The notes beneath the pieces are model-generated. The model was not told where the DNA came from. It worked only from the letters and a program-made list of their open reading frames with translations, and did no database searches. From NCBI GenBank assembly GCA_964058845.1, contig CAXKVR010000292.1:1-64000 (forward strand): a stretch of 64,000 nucleotides of DNA, written 5' to 3'. Source of the DNA: Carex sylvatica. Lineage: Eukaryota; Streptophyta; Magnoliopsida; Poales; Cyperaceae. Positions 57,010 through 64,000 of the stretch are shown one piece after another; position 1 is the stretch's first letter, and the number at the start of each line of letters is the position of its first letter. The position numbers and the translations under genes are program-made.

Positions 57010-57631
57010 AACCTCGAGAAGGAATTCTGGAAACTGTTGTTCGATTGCCTTGTAATCCTTCCATGTAGCATCTTCTTCAGTTTGATTTACCCATTGAATG
57101 AGCAATTCAGTTTCTACCACATTTTTTCTTTTTCACCATTCTCCTTGCTAGAATTGCCAAAGGTTGAATTTATAATTGACCAGTAGGACCTATGAGAGGT
57201 AACCTTGGAGATATAGCCTGAGTATCTCCCACTCGTGCTTTGAGCTAAGATACATAGAACACTAGATGGATCATCGACCCTTCAGGAAAGTTAAGCCGGT
57301 ACGCGCAAGTCCCAACTTTCTGAATCACCTCATAAGGTCCATAATAACGAGGGCTCAGCTTTTGATTCTGCCTCCCAGCTACTGTAATTTGCCTATAAAG
57401 TTGTAATTTCAAATACACCCAATCTCCCTCTTTAAATTTTCTCTCACTTCTCTTCTTATTGGCAAATTGCTTGTTCCTTTCTTGGACTTGAATCAAATTA
57501 TTCTTCAATTTCCTGAGTGTGGCCTGTCTATCTTTCAACATCACATCTACTGCCTCCACTGAACTCTTCGGTATGCTGCCTAGTCCCAGCTGGGGAGGAG
57601 AGTACCAATATAATGCTTCAAAAGGCGACAT
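57010..57631 (-). pseudogene. Integrase C-terminus and chromodomain remnant
   Basis: 57631-57245 is open and reads MSPFEALYWYSPPQL, then FKEGDWVYLKLQLYRQ, KLSPRYYGPYEVIQKVG and AYRLNFPEGSMIHLVFYVS, the GPY/F end of a Ty3 integrase. Further 3', broken by stops and a frameshift, are LAILARRMVK, NQTEEDATWKDYKAIEQQFP-like words and FLLEVEKNLKKG, which match a retrotransposon chromodomain. This domain steers integration to particular chromatin. Confidence 0.82.
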
Positions 57632-57639
57632 CTTTATCG

Positions 57640-58444
57640 CTTGGTGATATGAGGTGTTGTATCACTATTCTGCCAAAGCTAAGTATCGAGACCATTGCTT
57701 CTGTTGTTCATAGACCATACACCTCAAGTAATTCTCCAAACATTGATTTACCCTTTCCGTCTGCCCATCAGTTTGCGAATGATACGCCGTGCTCATGTTC
57801 AATTTGACCTCCAACTTGCTCAATAGCTCCTACCAAAAATTGCTAGTGAATTCTGGATCGTGATTCGATATGATGTCACAAGGCAACCCATGTAATTTAT
57901 ACACAGACTCCAAGAAGATTTGAGCTACATCTGAGGTTTTGTAAGGATGTGAGAGCGCCAAGAAATGTCCATATTTTGTAAACCGATCCACAATGACCAA
58001 TATTACTTCTTTTCCATTAGACTTGGGTAACCCAGTAATAAAGTCCATTCCTATGCTACTCCAGGCCCTTTTCAGTATAGGTAATGGCTTTAAAAGTCCA
58101 GGTGTGCGTAGGTGTTCGGGTTTGTTCAATTGGCACACCTCACAAAGACTCATGAAATGGTGTATGTCATTTCTAAGTTTTGACCAATAAAATGATTTCT
58201 TAACCCTTTGATATGTTGCAGTTACCCCAGAGTGCCCCTCTAAATTAGAGGCATGTAATTCCTGGATAATTACATGTCTCCAATTTCCTGCACTTCCTAC
58301 ACATATCATATTTTTGTACCTGATCAGCTGCATGTATTGAGTGAGGTGGTTGTGCTCAGATGGATTATCGCCTTCTTCCTTCAACTTGGCTTTTAGACTC
58401 TCTACCCATTCATCTCCCACGTAGCTGTTTTGTATGTCTAACAC
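57640..58444 (-). pseudogene. Integrase N-terminal and catalytic domain
   Basis: 58444-57830 is open: EGHSGVTATYQRVKKSFYWS, then CEVCQLNKPEHLRTPGLLKP (zinc-finger Cys pair), WSSIGMDFITGLPKSNGKEV (first catalytic Asp) and LPCDIISNHDPEFTSNFW, where the usual DRD is NHD. After a stop at FW the frame resumes with [20 protein letters not shown], containing the catalytic Glu. The DDE triad is readable but the frame is broken. Confidence 0.88.
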
Positions 58445-59040
58445 TCATTTTTGGAATTAACTCACTGACAGCCAAAACTTCACTCCTTTCCACCCCTTCT
58501 ACCTCTTCCTTTCTAGACAAAGCATCAGCTACTCAATTTTTTATCTCATTTTTGTACTCAATCTCATAATCTAACCCCATCAATTTACTCAAGCCCTTAT
58601 GTTGACTAGTTGTGTTGATTTTTTACTCTAGCAAATACTTCAAGCTAATGTGGTCAATTTTTATGACGAATTTGCCCCCCAAGTAAATAATGCCGCCATT
58701 TAGTCACTGCTGTCAAGAGAGCTAAAAATTATTTTTCATAGGTTGATAGTAACTGATTTTTAGATCCCAACTTCTTACTTAGAAAAGCCAAAGACCTCCT
58801 ATTTTGCGTCAATTCAACCCCAATTCCATCCTTACTTGCATCCATTTCAATAACGAATTGTTGTGTAAAATCTAACAAATCCAGTACAGGTGCCTGCATC
58901 ATGGCTTCCTTTAAAGCTTCAAAAGCTAGCTAGACCTCCTCACTCCACTTGAATGCCCCCCTTTTTAACAGTTCGGTTAGAGGTTTTGAAATGCAACCAT
59001 ACCCCTTAAAGAATTTTCAGTAGTAGCCCATTAGCCCTAG
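58445..59040 (-). pseudogene. RNase H region, disrupted
   Basis: Readable words on - include GLDYEIEYKNEI and VADALSRKEEVE, the usual end of the Ty3 RNase H/connection region. Upstream are fragments matching APVLDLLDFTQQFVIEMDAS. Several stops and shifts. Confidence 0.75.
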
Positions 59041-59046
59041 AAATCC

Positions 59047-59816
59047 TCATAAGGCTCTAACATCTTTAGGTGTGGGCCATTCTTTCATAGCTTCCACTTT
59101 ACTTGGGTCAGTGGCTACTCCTTCAGGTGAGATTATGTGACCCAAGTATTCAATTTGAGTGGCACCAAATTCACACTTACTCATCTTCAAATGCAATTGG
59201 TTCTGCTTGAGAATTTCAAATGCCACTTTAACATGTTGTACATGTTCCTCCAAACTTTTGCTGTAAATCAAGATGTCATCAAAGAAAACTAAGATAAATT
59301 TTCCCAAATAAGGTTTAAACATAGCATTCATCAAACTTTGAAAAGTAGCCGGGGCATTAGAGAGCCCGAAAGGCATCACTTTGAACTCGTACAAACCCTC
59401 ATGAGTGTGAAAGACCGTTTTAGGAATATCCTTTTCTGACATCCTAATTTGATGGTATCCCAATCTGAGGTCCAATTTGGTAAACATATGAGCCCCCTTG
59501 AGTTCATCTCACAAATAGTCAATTATGGATATTGGATATTTGTTCTTGATTGTGTCACTGTTGAGTTACCTATAGTCAACACACATCCTCCATGTTTGAT
59601 CTTTCTTTTTGACTAATATGACAGGTGAGGAATAGTTACTGATGGAGGTTGGATAAAGAGCTGTTTAAGAAGCTCCCCAATAATCTTCTCAATTTCCAAT
59701 TTTTGGAAATATGAAAATCGATAAGGTCTCAAACACACTGGTTTTGAATCGGGTTTTAAGTGAATTTGGTGGTCAACTGCTTTTTTAGGAGGAAGACTTT
59801 GGGATTCAAAAAACAA
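59047..59816 (-). pseudogene. Ty3/gypsy reverse transcriptase
   Basis: 59487-59047 is open: [15 protein letters not shown] (motif A), [36 protein letters not shown] (FDD catalytic box) and [20 protein letters not shown]. The upstream part, 59816-59613, has VDHQIHLKPDSKPVCLRPYR and KLEIEKIIGELLKQLFIQP, with a frameshift before motif A. Confidence 0.93.
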
Positions 59817-59819
59817 AAG

Positions 59820-60290
59820 CTAGTATTCGACTAGTAGTGGTTCTAATTTTGGGTTAACAGCTAAGGATTCACCTCCCTTCATGCTAAACAGCTGGGCCAT
59901 CATCACTTGCCCCTCATGTTCTTCACCCTTCAACATTTGTGGTATTTTCTTGCACACTTTAATGGCAGCTGTTACTCCTTCCACTTCTAAATTTACTGAC
60001 TTACCTTTGCTTCTCATTCTCATAATTTTTCTCATATACATCAGTCTAGATCGGGCTTGTAAGAACTTCTTCACATACTCCTCCACCCTACCAGTTTGAT
60101 GGACCCTCTTAAACTCATCTACTGGCTTGTCAGATTTGCCCACAAAATTTTCTCTTACCAAAATTACTAAATCCAGCCATGGTGGCTGAGGATTTGCAAT
60201 TTTATAGCACCTAAACCAATCCTTTGCTTCACCACAGAAATGTGAAGTAGCCATTCTAGATTTGTTCATCTCTGGTGTTTGAAACATATC
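59820..60290 (-). pseudogene. gag fragment fused to pre-RT sequence
   Basis: 60287-59820 encodes MATSHFCGEAKDWFRCYKIA, FVGKSDKPVDEFKRVHQTGR and VEEYVKKFLQARSRLMYM, a Ty3 gag core. It then passes directly into VEGVTAAIKVCKKIPQMLKG and KLEPLLVEY, which normally lie after the protease. The nucleocapsid CCHC knuckle and the protease D(S/T)G are missing. Gag N-terminus lies in disrupted sequence to about 60820. Confidence 0.8.
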
Positions 60291-60831
60291 AAAGTAGAAT
60301 TCACATTCTTCTACCCAGTCGGTTCAGTGCCATCAAAAGTAGGGAAATCAAAACGAGGTAAATTATACCTTTGATACTGATTCTCAGTTTGTCTGATCTA
60401 TCAACCTCTCCTCAGATCGTCTTAATCAGTATTGGGACCATTAATCAGTATGTCTTCAGTACCGATTGCTGATCTGGTTGGACCCCATTTGACTCGTGTC
60501 ACCCATCTCAGGTCTTGTGTTAGCAAACTGACGCCTCATCATCGTTTGAATCGCATCCAGCTGCTAAGTGATAGTCTGAATCGCCTGACTATAAGCAACC
60601 GATTGGTGGTAGACTTCATCCACCTGTTGAGTTGAGCTCGCCTACTGCTGAGCTAGTACCCACAGCTGATTCTCTACAAGGTTTACCTTACTACCAATCT
60701 CCAATTGAGAAGATTCAGATCGGAAAAACCAATTGTTCATCGCTTCTAGCTCTTGAGTCACTTCAGCTTGCGTTTTGCTTCTAGTGTTCCCTGCCATCTC
60801 AATACCTTCTACTCCCAGATGCAATCGAGAC

Positions 60832-60843
60832 GCTCTGATACCA
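60832..60843 (-). other. Primer binding site (initiator Met tRNA)
   Basis: On - the sequence TGGTATCAGAGC follows three bases after the 5' LTR. It complements the 3' end of tRNA-iMet, the usual primer of plant Ty3/gypsy elements. Confidence 0.93.
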
Positions 60844-60846
60844 AAC

Positions 60847-61397
60847 TATCACGACCCCAAACTCATAAGCAATCTTAGATCAATAATAGAGTAAAAGAAA
60901 CACAATAACTTTGAGAACTTAGCTCAATTTTTTTATTATAAGAAAGGATACTGAGGCTATTGCCTATTTGGTTATAAGAGAAATTACATAATATAATTGT
61001 TCAAAGCATGAAATTGAAATGACCTATGTAGTCCTTATATATAGGCGATGCAATAGAAACATAAATTATTCCAATTGATCAAGTAAAACGCTCTAACGAT
61101 CCTGCGAGTGCCACATCAGCCAAGGACTTCGCGCACTGTTAGTGATTCAACAAACTCCTCAACATATTGGTTTGCCTCCTCTCCAGTTATGATGCTCATC
61201 TTCTTCTTTGGTTCTTTCTCACTGGGACCCTTGTTGCAGTTATCCAATTTAACTTGTCCCGTTATTTCACTGGGACCCTGTTGCAGAGGCACTTCTTCAT
61301 TTACTTGGCTGCTCGCTCTGCCCTTGATCTCTTCTTCTTCTTTTGAACTTTTGACAGAGTCAAAATTGAGTTCTTATAGCAAGCCCCACTCGTGACA
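60847..61397 (-). repeat. 5' LTR of the Ty3/gypsy element
   Basis: 551 bp; on - it starts TGTCACGAG and ends GTCGTGATA, where the other copy has TGACA, so the terminal CA has mutated. Confidence 0.9.
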
Positions 61398-61861
61398 AGA
61401 TACTGGCGTCTACTAGGGTTAGTCAGCGGTGGTAGGCGATTTGGATTTCAACCAACAGCATCAGTACCGTCTATGGCGACGGTGCCCATGGCGAGGAGAA
61501 GAATACGGAAAGGAGAGAAGAGAAGAGACAGAGTAGGATATGGAGAGGAAAAGGAAAAGGGCTTTGAGGGGTGAGAATAGAGGAGAGATGATGAGGATAC
61601 GGAGAGAAAGGAGGCTGTGAAACTTTCGAGAGAAGAAAGGGCATGGAAACTTCGAGAGAGAGGGAGGACGAAGTGGATACGCTGAAAAATAGGACCTGAC
61701 TGGAAGCCTTGTTCATTTTTACTGTAGCACGTCATTAAAGATTAAGTATATAGTAATAGATTTCTATTTGGTAAGTGAAAAAAAATATCTTTCTAAAATG
61801 ATTCTTTTCTTCCGCATGCATCCCCTAATAGCTTCCAAGAAAGTTTCACTTAATTCGGAAA
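61398..61861. other. Purine-rich non-genic sequence
   Basis: 61480-61690 is rich in GAGAGA/GGAGAA, giving Ser/Pro/Leu-rich ORFs on - with no domain. It may once have been continuous with 56220-56443 across the retrotransposon insertion, and could be a leader of a lost gene. Confidence 0.4.
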
Positions 61862-62680
61862 TCTTTTATTTTAACTATCTTAATATTTTAAAATTATGTC
61901 CCGCTTTTGTCAAAACTTTAATCTTACCATCCACGCAAATCGAAACTGCAATTGGATCTACATGGAACATTTTTTTTTAAATGGTTATGCGAAGATTCAA
62001 TCTGCGTGGAACCTATTTTTTTCTGAAAAATAATTAATTCATGGGCCTTGAAGAGGAGATAATTAAATAGAAAAAACATTCAAATATTAGTACTTAATTT
62101 TAAGATGTTAGTTAATGTCAAATTAAATATCTTGATGAATAATTTAAAAGTAGTTTATGGTTGAAATAAAAGTGTAATTTATAATTGTTGAGGATTAGAA
62201 ACTTCAACTCAATTTTGAGACTCTAAATAATGTTTTTCTGCAATTTTTTTTTGTTGTCCGGGGATTATGCCTGGCACACTAGGTTCTCCGTCTCTTCACG
62301 AGCTTTTCAAATTATGATCAAATGTTCAAATCGGAATTTATTATCATAAATTATGGTTGTATAAAAAGTTTGAAAACAATGAACATGCAAAAAATATTGA
62401 TGACCCAGCATAATGCATCGATATTTTATTACAAAATATGACAATTAACGACCCATGTTCTATGTCTTGTATCGATTATGCTCTATAATTAATCATTTTT
62501 CAAAACAAAACAAAAATGGTTCCACGTAGATTGGATCTGCATGGATGATTGGTTTGTATTTCCAAAAAACCGCTGGTAAGGTCAGAATTTTAAAATATTA
62601 AGATGCTAACTAAAAAGTTCTCAGTACTTAATTGGAATATTTTTGTTAGTATTTTAATAATGCTCTACCTTTTATGGAAT
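61862..62680. mobile_element. Candidate foldback element with ~180-bp arms
   Basis: The left arm contains ATCTTAATATTTTAAAATTA, CAATCTGCGTGGAACC and GAAAAATAATTAATTCAT. The right arm (about 62480-62620), opposite strand, contains ATCTTAATATTTTAAAATTC, CAATCTACGTGGAACC and GAAAAATGATTAATTATA. Ends and target duplication unresolved. Confidence 0.6.
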
Positions 62681-62721
62681 ATAGATTGGTTTTTACATTA
62701 GAACATGGGCTGTGTTTTTTT

Positions 62722-63300
62722 CAGTGTTATAAAATGCGATTTTTATGCGGTATGCGGAAGTCCATCGCATACCGCATATACGGTATACGGCCGCATATGC
62801 AAATTTATATATGCGGATTTTAAAATAAAAATTCATATATATTTTGAAGCATAATCTCACAACAGAAATAAGAATACACATGTTTGTAGATATAAGAATA
62901 CACAACAACAAGGTAATAAAAGCATATATATTTTAAAATCCACTAATTCAAAAGTCTTACAACAAGAATTTTATGCGGATCATATGCGGTTCATATGCGG
63001 ATCATATGCGATATATGCAGTTCATATGCGGATCATATGCGGTTCATATGCGGATCATATGCGGTATATGTGGTTCACATGCGGTTCACATGCAGATCAC
63101 ATGTGATATATGCGGTTCACATGCAGATCACATGTGATATATGCGGTTCACATGCGGTTCATATGCGGTATATAGATCATATGCGGTTCATATATGATTC
63201 ATATGCGGTATGCAGTCAAAATTATGCGGCCGAATATGCGGCCGCATATGCGGAACCGCATACGCATATGCAGCCGCATAAACCGCATTTCGTTACACTG
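62722..63300. mobile_element. MITE with CAGTGT ends and an ATATGCGG array
   Basis: 579-bp element with ends CAGTGTTATAAAATGCG and, opposite strand, CAGTGTAACGAAATGCGG. Both continue as TTTTATGCGG / TTTATGCGG. CAGTG ends suggest hAT, but the flanks show no clear 8-bp duplication. ORFs in it are repeat-derived. Confidence 0.72.
62971..63215. repeat. Array of 11-bp-class units (TCATATGCGGT)
   Basis: About twenty units alternating TCATATGCGGT, TCATATGCGGA and TCACATGCRGW with a few TATATGCGGT variants. Higher-order 22- and 33-bp periodicity is visible at 63060-63150. Confidence 0.9.
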
Positions 63301-64000
63301 GATTCAAGTATTGTTTATATTTTCTTTAATTCAATCGTTGTTTCATTTCTTTCATTTTAGTTTAAATATTTTAGAAATCTACATATTTTGTATAGAATTG
63401 AACAATTTGTATATGAATATGTGTAATTTTCATTAATAATAACATTAATATATTTACTTTGGTTTGAATCGAATAAACCAAATTTTACTAAATAATAATA
63501 ATAATTTGATTATTTTAGTTCGATTTCAACCGAACCGACCATTTAAATCCCCCTATTCAGGCAGGGGTGGCCTCTAATGAAATTATGCCGGGAGAGATTC
63601 CGCATAATTCACACAAGTGAGTCTCAATGACACACTAGCAGAGAGAGTTCACAAACTTTTTTGGTATCACCACAAACAATGTACAAGAATTTAACAATTA
63701 ACTTCATCCAATGAAATGAATTAATAAACAGAACGGAAGATGGCACAGATAATCCCAACCAGTAACCAGCTCTACTAAAAGGAGGTTCCAAATTAATACA
63801 TAATAACCCAACCAATTAACTAAATTAACCCTACATAGCGCTTTATTCAAACTATCAGCACCGGGTACAACGCCTTCCAACCAAAAAAAGATGTATCTTT
63901 GATCATGATCACAAAAGGCTATAAGTTCAATCCATAAGTGCATTCCATTACTCTCTTTTTTTTCAACCCTTGCTTCAGAGTGTTTGGCCACGTATTATCA
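63301..64000. other. No recognised gene; possible 3' flank of a gene to the right
   Basis: Short ORFs on - (63624-63815, 63704-63991) have no domain. The sequence from 63590 is less AT-rich and could be an untranslated region of a - strand gene beyond the window edge; this is a guess. Confidence 0.3.

Larger units (their letters stand above)
56444..61397 (-). mobile_element. Ty3/gypsy LTR retrotransposon, chromodomain-type, degenerate
   Basis: 4,954-bp element on the - strand with two LTRs (60847-61397 as 5', 56444-56984 as 3'), PBS, PPT and gag-pol in the order gag, RT, RNase H, integrase, chromodomain. Integrase after RT is the Ty3/gypsy order. Flanks GGATA and AGATA are a 5-bp duplication with one change. 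Many stops and frameshifts, plus loss of the gag end and protease, make it non-autonomous. Confidence 0.92.

Noticed and set aside
62971..63215. Possible satellite or CRISPR-like array
   Set aside because: 11-bp units without spacers, inside a MITE with inverted ends.
63624..63991. Leu/Trp-rich ORFs at the right edge on -
   Set aside because: No domain and no splice support; could be UTR of a gene outside the window, so not called.
1..64000. tRNA or rRNA genes
   Set aside because: I looked for B-box-like GGTTCGAATCC words with matching acceptor stems and found none; a covariance-model scan would be decisive.

Overview
This window is plant nuclear DNA, almost certainly from an angiosperm. 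It carries intron-containing genes with GT/AG splice sites for a NAC transcription factor, an NSE4-type SMC5/6 subunit and a group-4/LEA_1 protein. It also holds PPR remnants, a plant mobile domain inside a Mutator-like transposon, plant LINEs and a Ty3-type LTR element primed by initiator-Met tRNA. The sequence is visibly AT-rich and gene-poor. I cannot name the species.

Layout, left to right. 1-2572: 3' half of a LINE with an uninterrupted 807-codon reverse transcriptase. 2573-5130: MITE debris, a 133-bp tandem duplication and a decayed second LINE. 6240-11622: two small single-exon paralogous genes (6761-7039 and 10669-11139) that share a C-terminal Tyr-Asp-Ser...Asn-Phe-Asp-Asp-Gly motif, each with a member of the same 0.2-kb MITE family nearby. 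11623-23486: a transposon field of hAT-like MITEs with 8-bp target duplications, a 1.4-kb Mutator-like element with long inverted repeats, and a foldback element split by another MITE. 23490-30640: two diverged copies of one anonymous segment, each filled with different insertions (a 1.3-kb hAT-like element with a CCCGTG minisatellite; a solo LTR with a 20-bp-class array; MITEs). 30640-36248: no recognisable gene.

36371-38428: a three-exon NAC gene of the NAM/CUC type. 39031-43039: a complete 4-kb Mutator-like element (220-bp inverted repeats, 9-bp target duplication). It carries a MuDR N-terminal-like ORF on + and a plant mobile domain ORF on -, the latter interrupted in frame by a long (CTT)n tract. 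45064-46167: another 9-bp-TSD element. 47850-48356 (-): a two-exon LEA gene with ABRE/G-box motifs upstream. 49386-52171 (-): a seven-exon NSE4 gene, fully reconstructable, with threefold repeats in its last exon. 52370-52828: a MITE carrying a second nested MITE just upstream of NSE4. 54239-55225: PPR pseudogene with a perfect 140-bp tandem duplication. 56444-61397 (-): a Ty3/gypsy chromodomain-type element with both LTRs, PBS and PPT but a gag-protease deletion. 61398-64000: repeat-derived sequence including an element with an 11-bp-class ATATGCGG array.

The genes are unrelated housekeeping, developmental and stress genes and form no pathway. The strongest theme is layered transposon insertion, where perfect 8- or 9-bp target duplications fix element boundaries to the base. 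I saw no tRNA, rRNA, CRISPR or prokaryote-like system. Exon boundaries and element ends were read by eye, and no database search was run.
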